Assembly: GCF_963678545.1 (NCBI RefSeq)
Contig: NZ_OY782870.1
Coordinates: 1,302,001-1,366,000, forward strand
Reading direction: 5' to 3'
Origin: an uncultured Methanomethylovorans sp.
GTDB lineage: Archaea; Halobacteriota; Methanosarcinia; Methanosarcinales; Methanosarcinaceae
DNA: 64,000 bases
Shown: positions 7,784-18,095 of the stretch, in pieces
Numbering within the stretch: the first letter of the stretch is position 1
How the letters are laid out: each line of letters starts with the position of its first letter
Made by a program: the position numbers and the translations under genes
Notes under the pieces: generated by a model
What the model was told of the DNA's origin: nothing
The model's database searches: none
What the model saw: only the letters and a program-made list of their open reading frames with translations

Positions 7784-8692
7784 TTAGATAAGGCGAGTGA
7801 TGAGGTAGATAAGCAATAGAACAATTGCACCTATAAGCCAGAATTTTATAGTCTCCGAAAGGGGTATGCGCAGATTGGCATTTTTTCCTTCCATCTCAAC
7901 ATAAGAGGAAATTCTGCTAGTCTCTGGTTTAACTTTCCTTTTTTCATTTCCAATAGCTGGGGCATTGCTCGCTGCAGGCCTTTTATCAAAAGTTGGGGTG
8001 TTATTCCTATAGATAGCACTATCATTTTTTGGTTCAGATAATGGGGTAGCAGCTATAGTTTCATTTATTATTTCAGGCGAATTTTGCCTTGCTACATTGT
8101 TTTTTGGCACTATTTCCTGATCAGGGGAGGTAAAACTTATAGTCCCAGAAGACTTTGTCGACTCAATATTCATTACAATATTCTCTTTTTCTTCTTCAGC
8201 TATAGAAGATTGTTTTTCGTTAATATTGCTGAATAATGATTCTTCTCCTTGTGGAGGAGTGAATGATACCACTTCTTCAGTGTCTTCTGCTTCGTAAAAA
8301 TCTGTATCTGCAGGAGATGCGACAGCTAAATCTTCTTCTTCCTGTGCATATTGCGTCTCTTCTTGGGGATACTGTGGCTGTTCTATTATGGTATCCGGTG
8401 CACTAATTCTGTTATCTTCCGGGAATGAGTTTGTCTTTTTTACCCGGATGTCCAAGGACGGATCTAGAAGAGTAGCTCTGTCGTAGCTTCTTTTTGCTTC
8501 ATCGAATTTCCCCATATCTTCGAGTATCCTGCCCTTTTTTACCCATGCACTAACATTATTAGGTTCTAATTCCAGAGAACGAGTAAAATAATCCAATTTC
8601 TTTTCCGGATCCGGGGTTTTGATGCCCATATTAAACCAATTCTCTGCTTCTTTTTGTTTTTTCTTGGATTTTACGTCATCCATCAAGCCCAT
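7784..8692 (-). CDS. TPR protein with acidic linker and C-terminal membrane anchor
   Basis: 302 residues from the ATG at 8692, which has a GAGGTG site 6 bases upstream; a GTG two codons earlier is also in frame. Residues about 15-85 form two tetratricopeptide repeats (AENWFNMGIKTPDPEKKLDY, then PNNVSAWVKKGRILEDMGKF). A long Ser/Glu/Gln-rich, probably disordered region spans about 90-275. A single helix at the extreme C-terminus (FWLIGAIVLLLIYLITRLI) makes it tail-anchored, with the TPRs in the cytoplasm. It is likely a protein-protein adaptor at the membrane. Convergent with the cupredoxin-like gene; no operon partner. Confidence 0.72.
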   Translation of the reverse strand: MGLMDDVKSKKKQKEAENWFNMGIKTPDPEKKLDYFTRSLELEPNNVSAWVKKGRILEDMGKFDEAKRSYDRATLLDPSLDIRVKKTNSFPEDNRISAPDTIIEQPQYPQEETQYAQEEEDLAVASPADTDFYEAEDTEEVVSFTPPQGEESLFSNINEKQSSIAEEEKENIVMNIESTKSSGTISFTSPDQEIVPKNNVARQNSPEIINETIAATPLSEPKNDSAIYRNNTPTFDKRPAASNAPAIGNEKRKVKPETSRISSYVEMEGKNANLRIPLSETIKFWLIGAIVLLLIYLITRLI

Positions 8693-8782
8693 AAGCACAC
8701 CTCATTTCATAAACAAACATTGGTATATATAATATACTTATATATAAGTATCAGTGATGACTGTTTAGAAATGCTTCTTTAT

Positions 8783-9562
8783 TCAGTACAATTTCTTTTG
8801 TCCAGAAGGGCCCCTTGTATATTTCCCAAATTCACTGCCCACAAGTTCTTTTCCATTAAACACTGGTCCATCCTTACAGACTCTCAGGCCGGCATCGTCC
8901 ATGCAGCATGCGCCACATACTCCTATACCACATTTGAAATACCGGTGAAGGCTGAACTCCGTGCGGTCCAATGCGCTTTCTCGTTCAAGAATGCCGAATA
9001 CCCTCTTCATCATCATTTCAGGTCCACAGGTATATATTCTATCATACTTCGATACATCGATTTCATCAAGTACATCTGTTACGAAGCCACAGCGATGTGC
9101 AGAACCATCGTCTGTAGTGATGTATGCCTGTCCAGATTGAAGGAATCTATCCATGAACAACAGTTCATTGACATTTCTGGCTCCTAGAATGGTAGTTACC
9201 TCGGAACATGAGGGAAAAACGTTCTCAGCAAGAGGTGCAAGAGGTGCTGCCCCTACTCCTCCCGCAATGAGCAATATGTTTTCTCCTTCTTTTGTAAGTG
9301 TGAACCCTCTTCCAAAAGGCCCTCTCAATCCCACAGAATCGCCTTCTTTCAGATCGAAGAGCCGTGATGTTGCATCACCTACTTTCTGCACGGTAATGGC
9401 ATTTTTGTAGGAAAGTGTCATGGGTATTTCATCTACTCCTCTTATCCATACCATGACGAACTGGCCAATAATGGCATCTTCGAATGAATGATCAAAAAAG
9501 AATGTACGGGTGGAAGGTGTTTCATCCACTATTTTGACAATATTTGCATTCAGTGGGAGCAT
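8783..9562 (-). CDS. pyrK: Dihydroorotate dehydrogenase, electron-transfer subunit
   Basis: 259 residues. N-terminal FAD-binding barrel ([28 protein letters not shown]), NAD-binding domain with [13 protein letters not shown] (about 100-112), and a C-terminal [2Fe-2S] cluster loop with Cys at [10 protein letters not shown] and a later Cys near RVCKDGP. It passes electrons from dihydroorotate oxidation by PyrD to NAD+. The start codon overlaps the pyrD stop, typical of the PyrDK pair. Last gene of the heme/pyrimidine operon. Confidence 0.93.
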   Translation of the reverse strand: MLPLNANIVKIVDETPSTRTFFFDHSFEDAIIGQFVMVWIRGVDEIPMTLSYKNAITVQKVGDATSRLFDLKEGDSVGLRGPFGRGFTLTKEGENILLIAGGVGAAPLAPLAENVFPSCSEVTTILGARNVNELLFMDRFLQSGQAYITTDDGSAHRCGFVTDVLDEIDVSKYDRIYTCGPEMMMKRVFGILERESALDRTEFSLHRYFKCGIGVCGACCMDDAGLRVCKDGPVFNGKELVGSEFGKYTRGPSGQKKLY

Positions 9563-10464
9563 CAGAACCTCTCATGTGCAATTCCAGTGATGTCTTTTAA
9601 ATTTGTGTAACTATATTCTTTCAGGAACCTGTTAATACCTTCAGATATATCGGAGAACACATTAGTTCCTCCATAAACTGCCGAGCCAATTTGTACTGCA
9701 CTGGCACCTGCCATGATCATTTCTATAGCATGCTGCCATGTTGATATGCCTCCTACTCCGATTATGGGTATATCCAGGTTCTCATGAAGGTCATAAACAC
9801 ATTTAACAGCAATCGGGCGTATTCCCTCTCCGGAAAGGCCACCGAAACGGTTACCTAGCACAGGATAACCCGAATGGATGTCGATGGCCATACCACGTAC
9901 TGTGTTGATAGCCACCACTGCATCTGCCCCTCCTTCCTGTGCTGCTTTACCTATTGTGACAATGTCTGTGACATTTGGTGTAAGTTTTACCCAGACTGGT
10001 ACATCAGCAATTTCACATACTCCTGAGGTTACAGCTTTTACCATTACAGGGTCAGTGCCTACGGATGCGCCATATCCCATAGCATGGGGGCAACTTACAT
10101 TTAGCTCGAATGCATCCGGTTTCCCAGGTATCAGGCCTTCTGCAACCCTGCGGAACTCATCTGCATTGCCACCGAAAATGCTTGCTATCACTGGCACTTC
10201 AGCTTTGCATTTTGCTTTCTCAAGTTCCGGCAGAAAGGATTCATACGAAGGATTTGGTAATCCCATTGCATTTAGATATCCGTGGTCAAGTTTCACCATA
10301 CTTGGATTGCTGTGTCCGTCCTTGGGTTGTGGCCCGATGGATTTTGTCACCACTGCACCTGCATCTTCATGAGCCATCCTAATAAGTGCTGCTCCAGTGG
10401 TACCCATGATGCCTGCAGCAAGTATTGTCGGATTCTTCATACGTAGACCTGTGATATTAATCAT
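9562..10464 (-). CDS. pyrD: Dihydroorotate dehydrogenase, catalytic subunit (class 1B)
   Basis: 300 residues, FMN TIM barrel. Oxidises dihydroorotate to orotate in pyrimidine synthesis. The catalytic Cys sits in [13 protein letters not shown] (about 125-137), the class 1B choice, agreeing with the adjacent pyrK. FMN-phosphate region: [11 protein letters not shown] and [11 protein letters not shown]. Follows hemC by 17 bp on the same strand, so a pyrimidine pair is attached to the heme operon. Confidence 0.95.
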   Translation of the reverse strand: MINITGLRMKNPTILAAGIMGTTGAALIRMAHEDAGAVVTKSIGPQPKDGHSNPSMVKLDHGYLNAMGLPNPSYESFLPELEKAKCKAEVPVIASIFGGNADEFRRVAEGLIPGKPDAFELNVSCPHAMGYGASVGTDPVMVKAVTSGVCEIADVPVWVKLTPNVTDIVTIGKAAQEGGADAVVAINTVRGMAIDIHSGYPVLGNRFGGLSGEGIRPIAVKCVYDLHENLDIPIIGVGGISTWQHAIEMIMAGASAVQIGSAVYGGTNVFSDISEGINRFLKEYSYTNLKDITGIAHERF

Positions 10465-10481
10465 GAAAAACCTCTAAGATC

Positions 10482-11402
10482 CTATTTATTGATCCTGAGT
10501 TTGGATACTGCTTCTTTTACAAGTTCCTTGCCACCCTTAGCTACAAGTTCCTTTCCAAGTTTGGATGCATGAGTGCGGTAGTCTTCCAGGGGGATCACCT
10601 CATCAATACGGACCTGGCGTGTACCATCAAGAGAAAGCACCTCTGCAAGTACTCTAACCTCATCATTGTTTATGAATTGTGAAAATGAACCGATTGGAGC
10701 CGTGCATCCCCCTTCTACATCTTTTGTCACGATGCGTTCTATCTCGGTGGCGATACGTGTCTGGGTGTGACTAAGCTGAGACGTTACTGTTTCCGCCTCC
10801 GAGCCCGCAGGCGTCACAATAGCTATGGTTCCCTGGTTGGCAGAAGGACAGAACCTGTCTGTATCCAGACGTTCTACATCAAGCTCCCATTTCATGCGCT
10901 GTAAACCCGCTTCTGCAAGCATGATTCCATCGTAATGGCCATCTTCAAGTTTCTTCATCCGGGTATTAATGTTACCTCGCAGATCTTTTACGTGCAGATC
11001 GGATCTGTATCTTAAAAGCTGAGCCTTCCGGCGCATGGAAGTAGTACCAAGTACTGCCCCCTTTGGTAGGTCATCCAGCTTTGATCCATCTCTGGTAAGT
11101 AGCACATCGTGTGGGGAATCTCTTTCAAGTACCGCAGAAGTTGTGAGTTCTTTCGGCCTGACCGTTGGCAGGTCTTTCATGGAGTGAACTGCTATTTCGA
11201 TGAATCCTTCCACCATTCTATCATCCAGTTCACGCACAAAGGCGCCTACACCTGCTACTTCGTGCAGGGGCCGATCTGTAAACCTGTCTCCAGTAGTCTT
11301 TATGATTTTACGACTTGTATCAATACCCCTGTCAGCCAGCATCTTAGCAACAATGTCTGCCTGTGCAAGAGCAAGGGCACTGCCACGTGTTCCTATTATC
11401 AT
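10482..11402 (-). CDS. hemC: Porphobilinogen deaminase (hydroxymethylbilane synthase)
   Basis: 306 residues. Condenses four porphobilinogens into hydroxymethylbilane. Seen: GTRGSALALAQA at the N-terminus, HSMKDLPT, the Arg-rich GTTSMRRKAQLLRYRSDL and LRGNINTRMKKL, and the dipyrromethane-anchoring Cys in VEGGCTAPIGSF. Start ATG at 11402. Lies between hemL and pyrD in one operon. No uroporphyrinogen-III synthase or SUMT gene follows here. Confidence 0.96.
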   Translation of the reverse strand: MIIGTRGSALALAQADIVAKMLADRGIDTSRKIIKTTGDRFTDRPLHEVAGVGAFVRELDDRMVEGFIEIAVHSMKDLPTVRPKELTTSAVLERDSPHDVLLTRDGSKLDDLPKGAVLGTTSMRRKAQLLRYRSDLHVKDLRGNINTRMKKLEDGHYDGIMLAEAGLQRMKWELDVERLDTDRFCPSANQGTIAIVTPAGSEAETVTSQLSHTQTRIATEIERIVTKDVEGGCTAPIGSFSQFINNDEVRVLAEVLSLDGTRQVRIDEVIPLEDYRTHASKLGKELVAKGGKELVKEAVSKLRINK

Positions 11403-11413
11403 GTTATAGCAAC

Positions 11414-12679
11414 CTATTTGAGATTTGCTTCATATGTAGCCAGAAGCCTGTCAAGATTCTCTTCTGAATGTGCAGTGCAAAGGAAATTTGTCTCGAACTG
11501 TGATGGGGGCAAGAATATGCCGCTTTCCAACATCCTAAAGAAGAATTTTAAGTATCCTTCCTTGTCACATCTGAGGACTTCCTGATAGTTGCGGGGCTTA
11601 TCTCCGAAGAACACCTTGAACATCGAGGATACACCACACACATTGTAGTTAAGGCCCAGATCTTCAACTATGTCAGTGACGCCTGCACGCAATTTGTCTC
11701 CGGTGGCATTGAGCTTCTTATGTACATTCTCTTTTTCCAGGATATCAAGAACAGTAAGTCCTGCAGCAATTGATGTGGGACTGCCGCTAAAAGTGCCTGC
11801 TTGGTATACGCCTCCAGATGGTGACACCATTTCCATTATCTCACGTTTTCCTCCGAATACTCCTATGGGCATGCCACCGCCTATGATCTTACCTAATGTG
11901 GTCATATCTGGTGTAATTCCATAGTATTGCTGTGCTCCACCCATAGCCATGCGGAAACCTGTGATTACTTCATCAAAAATGAGCACTACATCGTTCTCTT
12001 CTGTGATTTTGCGCACCTCTTGCAGGTAACCTTCATCAGGCAAGATGGGACCTACATTACCCATTACAGGTTCCAGGATGAACGCTGCAATATCTTTCCC
12101 ATACTTTTCCATGACCTCTGTAAGCGCCTCTATATCGTTAAACGGTACCTGTAATGTATTCCTTGTGAAGTCCTCAGGTACACCCAGAGAGTCAGGTTTT
12201 CCAAGAGTGGTGGCGCCTGAACCAGCTTTAATAAGCACCGAGTCATGTGCTCCGTGGAAACCACCTTCTATCTTTATGAACTTGTTTCTGCCGGTAAAAC
12301 CACGTGCAACACGCAGGGCACTCATGGTTGCTTCGGTGCCAGTGGAGACAAACCTTGCCATATCTATGCTGGGGTAGGCACTCGCGATTCTTTCCGCAAG
12401 TTTGATTTCCAGCTCTGTTGGTGTGCCATATAACCAGCCTTTATCAAGTTGTTCGATGATGGCCTCCTTTATTTTTGGGTTTGCATGTCCCAGTAGCTTT
12501 GGCCCGTATGCAAGGCAGAAATCTATGTATTCATTGCCATCTGCATCTACTATTTTCGAACCAGCAGCTGATGCTGTATAGAAAGGAAAGGGTTTAATGG
12601 CTCTTACGGGGCTGCTGACTCCACCCGGTATAAGTTTTCGCGCTTTTTCATATAATTTCTCAGATATTGCCAAATCCAT
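11414..12679 (-). CDS. hemL: Glutamate-1-semialdehyde 2,1-aminomutase
   Basis: 421 residues from the ATG at 12679, chosen because GGTGATG lies 4 bases before it; the frame is open to an ATG at 12691. Converts glutamate-1-semialdehyde to 5-aminolevulinate with PLP. Seen: [36 protein letters not shown], and the PLP lysine in [14 protein letters not shown]. Full family length. Follows hemB by about 16 bp; third step of the C5 pathway, whose genes are ordered A-B-L-C here. Confidence 0.96.
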   Translation of the reverse strand: MDLAISEKLYEKARKLIPGGVSSPVRAIKPFPFYTASAAGSKIVDADGNEYIDFCLAYGPKLLGHANPKIKEAIIEQLDKGWLYGTPTELEIKLAERIASAYPSIDMARFVSTGTEATMSALRVARGFTGRNKFIKIEGGFHGAHDSVLIKAGSGATTLGKPDSLGVPEDFTRNTLQVPFNDIEALTEVMEKYGKDIAAFILEPVMGNVGPILPDEGYLQEVRKITEENDVVLIFDEVITGFRMAMGGAQQYYGITPDMTTLGKIIGGGMPIGVFGGKREIMEMVSPSGGVYQAGTFSGSPTSIAAGLTVLDILEKENVHKKLNATGDKLRAGVTDIVEDLGLNYNVCGVSSMFKVFFGDKPRNYQEVLRCDKEGYLKFFFRMLESGIFLPPSQFETNFLCTAHSEENLDRLLATYEANLK

Positions 12680-12695
12680 GAACATCACCATTCAA

Positions 12696-13670
12696 TTACT
12701 GTAACATCCTTGCCAGGTCCTTTGCAAAATAGGTTAATATCATGTCTGCTCCAGCTCTCTTAATGGAGAGAAGGGATTCATACATGACCTTTTTCTCATC
12801 CAGCCATCCCATACGTGCAGCAGCTTTAAGCATTGCAAACTCTCCGCTTACGTTGTATGCAGCAGTGGGCATCTTGAACTCTGTCTTGATGCGATAGAGT
12901 ATATCAAGGTAAGGAAGGGCAGGTTTCACCATTATCACATCAGCACCTTCCAATATATCCAGTTCTGCTTCTCTTATTGCCTCATCTGAATTTGCAGGGT
13001 CCATCTGGTAGCTGGAACGGTCGCCAAAAGAATATCCGGAATCTGCAGCTTCTCTAAAAGGACCGTAAAAAGCAGAAGAATACTTTGCTGCATATGACAT
13101 TATAGGTACGTCCTTACAGTTATTTTCATCAAGTGCATCCCTTATAACACTTATCATTCCATCCATCATTCCAGAAGGAGCTACCATGTCTGCCCCCGCC
13201 AGCGCATGGCTTACTGCTGTCTTGCCAAGCAGGGTAAGTGTGGGGTCATTCAATATCTGCTCCTGCTCCATGTCAACAACACCACAATGGCCATGACTTG
13301 TATATTCGCACAGACAGACATCTGTAATAACATAGATGTCCTTTCCAAGTTCGCTCTTTATCTCGCGCACAGCCCTCTGTACGACATCATCTTCGCCCCA
13401 TGCGCTGCTTCCCTTTTCATCTTTTGTTGAAGGTATTCCAAAGAGTATAACGGCAGGAATCCCCAGATCTGCAGCTTCTTTTGCCTCATCTGCTACCATC
13501 TCCACAGGGAATCTTGACATTCCGGGCATCGAAGACATTGCCAGTGGTGAATCTATATTTTCATCCACAAACATTGGGTAGATCAGGTCATCAACTGAAA
13601 GTGATGTTTCACGAACCATATCTCTTATCTTGCCGCTTCTCAGCCTTCTCATCCTAACCTGTGGGAACAT
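12696..13670 (-). CDS. hemB: Porphobilinogen synthase (5-aminolevulinate dehydratase)
   Basis: 324 residues from the ATG at 13670; the open frame runs further up to 13724 but would overlap hemA, and 324 is the usual length. Joins two 5-aminolevulinates to porphobilinogen. Seen: zinc cysteines in [14 protein letters not shown], the first Schiff-base lysine in [16 protein letters not shown], the second in [11 protein letters not shown], and the C-terminal [13 protein letters not shown]. Starts 13 bp after the hemA stop. Confidence 0.96.
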   Translation of the reverse strand: MFPQVRMRRLRSGKIRDMVRETSLSVDDLIYPMFVDENIDSPLAMSSMPGMSRFPVEMVADEAKEAADLGIPAVILFGIPSTKDEKGSSAWGEDDVVQRAVREIKSELGKDIYVITDVCLCEYTSHGHCGVVDMEQEQILNDPTLTLLGKTAVSHALAGADMVAPSGMMDGMISVIRDALDENNCKDVPIMSYAAKYSSAFYGPFREAADSGYSFGDRSSYQMDPANSDEAIREAELDILEGADVIMVKPALPYLDILYRIKTEFKMPTAAYNVSGEFAMLKAAARMGWLDEKKVMYESLLSIKRAGADMILTYFAKDLARMLQ

Positions 13671-13683
13671 TTGATCACTTCTG

Positions 13684-14955
13684 TCACTTGCATTTGTTAT
13701 TATTCGTTTCTTGGGTCTTATCAATGTTGAATAACCTTGAAACTACATCCAACAATTCATCATCATTCTTTTCTGCAGCAGAGCGTAATACTTTTGTGGG
13801 TTCTGCTAATATCTTGTTAACTATAGAGTGTGTAAGGTCATCCAGCACTTTGTTCTCAATTTCACCTATCGTATGGTAGGCACGTAGCTTAGTCGCAGCG
13901 CGCTCTTTTTCCTGTTTCCTTACATTATATACATTGGCATAAATGGCAGAAACTATATGGTCGGCTTTCTGCTGTTTGTACTGCTTCAGAAGCAGGCACA
14001 GCTCCTCATCTACAATTTTTTCTGCCCTCTTTGCTTCCTCTTTGCGTTGTGCAAGACTTCTTTCGTTTATGATCCTTAAACTATCAATGTTGTAGAGTTT
14101 AACGTGGTCTATATCTGCAACACTTGATTCTATATCTCTGGGATTGGCTATATCGATTAACAGGAGCTCTCTGTCACGGCCCTTCATTATCTCTTCTATC
14201 AAAGATTTTCTCAGTACATAATGGGGTGCAGATGTGGCGCTAATAACTACATCCGCCTTCCTCACATGCTCGGACAGGTTCTCAAAACGTACTGCATAGC
14301 CGCCCATGCTATCTGCCAGATCACGGGCTTTTTCAAAAGTGCGATTTGCTATATATATGAGGTCCATTTCCCTATGAGCAAGTGCTCTGGTTACAAGGGT
14401 CCCCATCTCACCGGTGCCTATCACAAGCACCATTTTTCCTTCTAGGCCCCCCAGCACCATTTCAGCCAAGTCTACAGCAGCTGAACCAATGGATACCGCA
14501 CCTCTATTTACTTCGGTCTCTGTGCGGACTCGTTTTCCTACTTGTATTGCTTTGCTGAATGCGGTATCAAGTATTCTTCCGGTAGTCCCCACTTTTTTTG
14601 CAAGAAGGTACATGTCTCTTATCTGCCCAAGGATCTGGTCCTCGCCAACTATCATAGATTCCAGTCCGCAAGCAAGCCTTAAAAGGTGCAAGAGTGATTC
14701 TTGATGGTCCCGGAACTCAACTACCTGCAAGGGAAAAGCCATGCTTTTTGCAAAATTGAACAGCACACTGCTCCCTTTTGGGGAAACCACATATATCTCT
14801 ATGCGGTTACAGGTCTTCATCACCACACATTCGTGGACAAACTCATTAGAATAAAGATTTCTAAGAACTTCTTCAAGATCCCCTTTCCAGGACCTTTCCA
14901 TTTCCTCTATGCTGGCTTTGGAATGGGTTATAACCATGCTGTTTATCTCTGTCAA
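13684..14955 (-). CDS. hemA: Glutamyl-tRNA reductase
   Basis: 423 residues. Reduces glutamyl-tRNA to glutamate-1-semialdehyde with NADPH, the entry step of the C5 pathway. The catalytic Cys lies in [12 protein letters not shown] (about 46-57); [20 protein letters not shown] Rossmann motif [18 protein letters not shown]; a C-terminal helical dimerisation domain from about 310. The substrate comes from the gltX product. About 65 bp after the sirC-like gene, so probably the same transcript. Confidence 0.97.
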   Translation of the reverse strand: MTEINSMVITHSKASIEEMERSWKGDLEEVLRNLYSNEFVHECVVMKTCNRIEIYVVSPKGSSVLFNFAKSMAFPLQVVEFRDHQESLLHLLRLACGLESMIVGEDQILGQIRDMYLLAKKVGTTGRILDTAFSKAIQVGKRVRTETEVNRGAVSIGSAAVDLAEMVLGGLEGKMVLVIGTGEMGTLVTRALAHREMDLIYIANRTFEKARDLADSMGGYAVRFENLSEHVRKADVVISATSAPHYVLRKSLIEEIMKGRDRELLLIDIANPRDIESSVADIDHVKLYNIDSLRIINERSLAQRKEEAKRAEKIVDEELCLLLKQYKQQKADHIVSAIYANVYNVRKQEKERAATKLRAYHTIGEIENKVLDDLTHSIVNKILAEPTKVLRSAAEKNDDELLDVVSRLFNIDKTQETNNNKCK

Positions 14956-15022
14956 TGTGCACCTCCATTGTTGCTAATGGCTTGGTTCCATGTGTGAGAT
15001 ATGGGAGTGTGGTTCCATGATA

Positions 15023-15694
15023 TCAATCTTTCTTATTGATTTTTTCCTGTACTATATCATACGCTCTCTTATACGCTTTATCGTATGATTCTGAGATATC
15101 TCTCCAGACAATATCATCTTCCAGAACTCCCCAGAGAATTGATTTTCGCTGTTTTTGGTCTTCCACATGTTCCTTAAGATATGTTCGAATGTCATTCTGC
15201 AATGAAATCATTTGCTCGTATTCTGGGGTAATGACCTTTTCAATACGCTGGCGGACATATCTTGAGAAAGCCGGACTTGAACCAGTAGTAGAGATGCCTA
15301 TAACAAGATCTCCTCGGTGGATCACAGCTGGTATAGTAACTTCGCCGATAGTGTCTACCTGATTGGTCAATATGTTTCGAGACTTTGCAATGGATGTGAT
15401 TCTATCATTTATCAGTTTGTTGCTGGTAGCAGGTATTACAAGGAATGCATCATCCATAAGCTCCATGATCTCATTGTCGGAAATGGAACCAAGATCCATT
15501 TGTATCAAGATTACAGATTCCTGTATTTGAAGCTCAATGAGCTTTTGAGAAAAAGTCTTACTTACTACCAAAGTGTTGGCATACTCACTAAACAATTCAG
15601 CTTTTCTTTCCCCGACAGATCCACCGCCAAAGATTACCACTTTCCTGCCATGCAGATCGATCATCAGTGGAAGGAAACTCTTATTCTCTGGCAT
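15023..15694 (-). CDS. Precorrin-2 dehydrogenase (siroheme synthase N-domain type)
   Basis: 223 residues. Rossmann NAD site VVIFGGGSVGERKAELF at about 18-34, dimerisation region with VIPATSNKLIND, and GISTTGSSPAFSRYVRQRIE (about 135-154), the hallmark of CysG-N/Met8/SirC. Oxidises precorrin-2 to sirohydrochlorin; some members also insert iron. Siroheme is the substrate of AhbA/AhbB encoded next to it, and sirohydrochlorin also leads to cobamide and F430, so it serves several methanogen cofactors. No SUMT methyltransferase domain is attached. Confidence 0.9.
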   Translation of the reverse strand: MPENKSFLPLMIDLHGRKVVIFGGGSVGERKAELFSEYANTLVVSKTFSQKLIELQIQESVILIQMDLGSISDNEIMELMDDAFLVIPATSNKLINDRITSIAKSRNILTNQVDTIGEVTIPAVIHRGDLVIGISTTGSSPAFSRYVRQRIEKVITPEYEQMISLQNDIRTYLKEHVEDQKQRKSILWGVLEDDIVWRDISESYDKAYKRAYDIVQEKINKKD

Positions 15695-15737
15695 GATATT
15701 CTCCGTTATGGGTCTGAATATTTGGTGTTAGTAGTAA

Positions 15738-16202
15738 CTATAATCTAATGCCTGTTTTTTTGAACTCTTTTTCACTGAACATAACTTTGTAGTCATCTAT
15801 GCCTGTGACCTCTGATATCTCTTTGGCTATATCTAGGCAGTCTTTTCGAGAATAAGAGTGCACCATCGTGAAAAGATTATATGGCCATCCAGGATGGCGG
15901 GGTCTGGCATAACAATGCGTCACATCATCTATGGATGCCATAAGCTTGCCCACATCTTCTACTTTTTCATCCGGGACATTCCAGACACACATTGCATTAG
16001 CAGTTATCCCTATATCCCTGTGGCCTATGGATACGCCAAATCTTCTTATTATGCCCTGTTGTTGCATAAGAGTGATTTGCTTAACAACTTCTTCTTCAGT
16101 TATGCCAAGGTGTTGTGCAATGTCATGGTAAGGGGATGAAGTAATTGGTATTCCTTCCTGTGTCAGAAGAAGTATCTTTTTTTGTGTTTCTGTAATTTCC
16201 AT
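15738..16202 (-). CDS. ahbB: Siroheme decarboxylase subunit, AhbB-like
   Basis: 154 residues of the AsnC/Lrp fold: helix-turn-helix at about 6-55 (EEEVVKQITLMQQQGIIRRF) and a RAM-like alpha-beta domain. The substrate-side motif is HCYARPRHPGWPYNLFTMVH. With AhbA it removes two acetate carboxyls from siroheme to give 12,18-didecarboxysiroheme. The A/B choice follows gene order (next but one to ahbD), as known in Methanosarcina, and could be swapped. Follows ahbA by 4 bp. Confidence 0.85.
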   Translation of the reverse strand: MEITETQKKILLLTQEGIPITSSPYHDIAQHLGITEEEVVKQITLMQQQGIIRRFGVSIGHRDIGITANAMCVWNVPDEKVEDVGKLMASIDDVTHCYARPRHPGWPYNLFTMVHSYSRKDCLDIAKEISEVTGIDDYKVMFSEKEFKKTGIRL

Positions 16203-16206
16203 ATCA

Positions 16207-16662
16207 TCACTTAATTTTGAAATTAACTCCTATCTTGAACAGGTGAGTTGTGGGCATGTCCATCATTGGACATTTAACTTCCTTTTTCAGTTCATTAAGT
16301 ATTTCATCCAGACGCTTTCTATTGGGCGCAGAAAGCGTGAACCATACATTGTACTCTCCAGGGCGCAGGTAGTTGTGTGATACTTCGGGGTAGGAGTTTA
16401 TTTTTTCTGCTATCTGATCAATTTGATCTTCTGGAGCCTTTAAGGCAACGAGTGTACCTACACGCCCTGTTCCTTTACTGTTTATTATGGGTCCTATACG
16501 TCTTACAGCACCTTCATTATGAAGACGCTGCATGCGACTTATCACTTCTTCCTCAGTGATACCTATCTTATTTGCCAGTATCTTGAATGGATGTGCATCC
16601 AGAGGGAAATCTAGCTGTGTAAGGTTGAGGATTTTTTTATCGGTTTCATCTAGCTGGATCAT
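16207..16662 (-). CDS. ahbA: Siroheme decarboxylase subunit, AhbA-like
   Basis: 151 residues, paralogous to its downstream neighbour with the same AsnC/Lrp architecture: HTH at about 8-60 (EEEVISRMQRLHNEGAVRRI), then an alpha-beta domain with HNYLRPGEYNVWFTLSA, the motif that marks decarboxylases rather than amino-acid regulators. Partner of AhbB. Its start lies inside the 3' end of ahbD (17 bp overlap), giving translational coupling. Confidence 0.87.
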   Translation of the reverse strand: MIQLDETDKKILNLTQLDFPLDAHPFKILANKIGITEEEVISRMQRLHNEGAVRRIGPIINSKGTGRVGTLVALKAPEDQIDQIAEKINSYPEVSHNYLRPGEYNVWFTLSAPNRKRLDEILNELKKEVKCPMMDMPTTHLFKIGVNFKIK

Positions 16663-17740
16663 TTGAATCCTCTTTTTTAGGTATGTAAATGCAGTATGGT
16701 TCTTCGGCTAGATAGTCACCTGTAGCTGCATAGGCTCTAGCTCTGCATCCGCTGCAGACTTCTTTGAACTCGCATCTTCCACATTTTCCTTTCAATTTTG
16801 AAGTATCCCGCAGGTCCCTGAACACTTGGGCATTATCCCATATATCTCTGAAGGGTTGCTGCTTTATGTTTCCCGCGAGTTTTGGCAGGTATCCGCAGGG
16901 GTACACTTCTCCTATACTGGAAACAAAGCAAAATCCTGTGCCACCAAGACATCCTTTTGTCATTGCTTCGTATCCATGTGTTTTGACTGATATCTCCACA
17001 CCTTCTTTTTTTGCACGCTGGCGCATTATGCGGAAATAATGAGGTGCGCATGTTGCCTTTAGTTGAATCTTTGTTGATTTCTGCTGTTCATAGAACCAGT
17101 TAAGAATGCGTTCATATTCAACAGGTGCTATTTCTTCGTTTTTCAGTTCTTTTCCCCGGCCGGTAGGTACAAGCAGGAATATATGCAGTGCTTCAGCCCC
17201 TATTTCTTCAGCCATTTTTAAGATACTGGGTATCTCATCAACATTCCTTTTTGTAATGGTAGTGTTTATCTGGAAACCTATGCCTGCATTTTTTAATGCT
17301 TCTATACCTTTCATTGATCCATTATAAGCACCAGGAACACAGCGGAACTCGTCATGTGACTCAGCTGTAGCACCATCTAGGCTTACACTCACTCTCTTAA
17401 TACCAGCTTCAAGGAGTTTTTTTGCAACTTCAGCATTAACAAGGGTACCATTTGTGGCAAGAGCTACTCTTAGTCCTTTTTTAGTAGCGTAGTGAGCAAG
17501 TTCGTAGATGTCTTTTCTTACGAGGGGCTCCCCTCCACTAAGGATCAAAATAGGATTTCCCATCTCTAATATTTCATCTATGAAATGTTTTGCTTCCTTA
17601 GTATTCAGTTCTCCTTCAGGAACTTCTGAAGTAGAGGCACCTCTGCAATGCTTGCATGCTAGGTTGCAACCAGCCGTCACTTCCCATGCAATTAATCTTG
17701 GTGGTTTGAATGAAGGCTCCATATTCGGTTCCATACTCAT
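16646..17740 (-). CDS. ahbD: Heme b synthase, radical SAM (AhbD type)
   Basis: 364 residues if started at the ATG at 17740, which sits about 25 bp from a TATA-like ATTTAAAAAC and would be leaderless; the frame is open to a GTG at 17779. CxxxCxxC cluster in GCNLACKHC, GGEPL, and a C-terminal SPASM-like set CGRCEFKEVCSGCRARAYAA. AhbD converts the two propionates of iron-coproporphyrin III to vinyls, giving heme b. The AhbC partner is not in the window; the radical SAM gene at 19437 does not resemble it. First gene of a ten-gene operon. Confidence 0.85.
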   Translation of the reverse strand: MSMEPNMEPSFKPPRLIAWEVTAGCNLACKHCRGASTSEVPEGELNTKEAKHFIDEILEMGNPILILSGGEPLVRKDIYELAHYATKKGLRVALATNGTLVNAEVAKKLLEAGIKRVSVSLDGATAESHDEFRCVPGAYNGSMKGIEALKNAGIGFQINTTITKRNVDEIPSILKMAEEIGAEALHIFLLVPTGRGKELKNEEIAPVEYERILNWFYEQQKSTKIQLKATCAPHYFRIMRQRAKKEGVEISVKTHGYEAMTKGCLGGTGFCFVSSIGEVYPCGYLPKLAGNIKQQPFRDIWDNAQVFRDLRDTSKLKGKCGRCEFKEVCSGCRARAYAATGDYLAEEPYCIYIPKKEDSNDPAR

Positions 17741-17959
17741 CTCAAATGTATTTGTTTTGTTTTTAAATGTCAAATTCACAATTTAAGTTCAGTGAATACT
17801 TTTAACACTTCATCTTTCCTGTCAATCGCCTTAAATAGGATGTGTCTATACTCACTAACCCATATTAATAATTAGTTGTATTACGTAAAGATTCGGACAT
17901 GTAATTATGATGTATGGGCATTTGTTCATAGATGATTGGTATGCTATTAGGGTGATAAA

Positions 17960-18088
17960 GTGGAAGCTTTCCTTATTGCCTTTTTTATAACTTGGATAGT
18001 TATACTTTTATATATCGTGTATATGATGAGGACTTATTTCCATTTGCAACGTGAACTAAACATACTTAAGAAAGTGGGCAGGAATTGA
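17960..18088 (+). CDS. Small CcmD-like membrane protein
   Basis: 42 residues starting with GTG, six bases after a GGTGAT ribosome site. One membrane helix (FLIAFFITWIVILLYIVYMM), then a basic tail (RTYFHLQRELNILKK). Size, topology and position directly before a ccmE gene match CcmD, the small protein that helps release holo-CcmE from the CcmABC heme-handling complex. Homology cannot be proven from so short a sequence. ccmA/B/C/F are not in this window. Confidence 0.65.
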   Translation: MEAFLIAFFITWIVILLYIVYMMRTYFHLQRELNILKKVGRN

Positions 18089-18095
18089 GTTGGGT

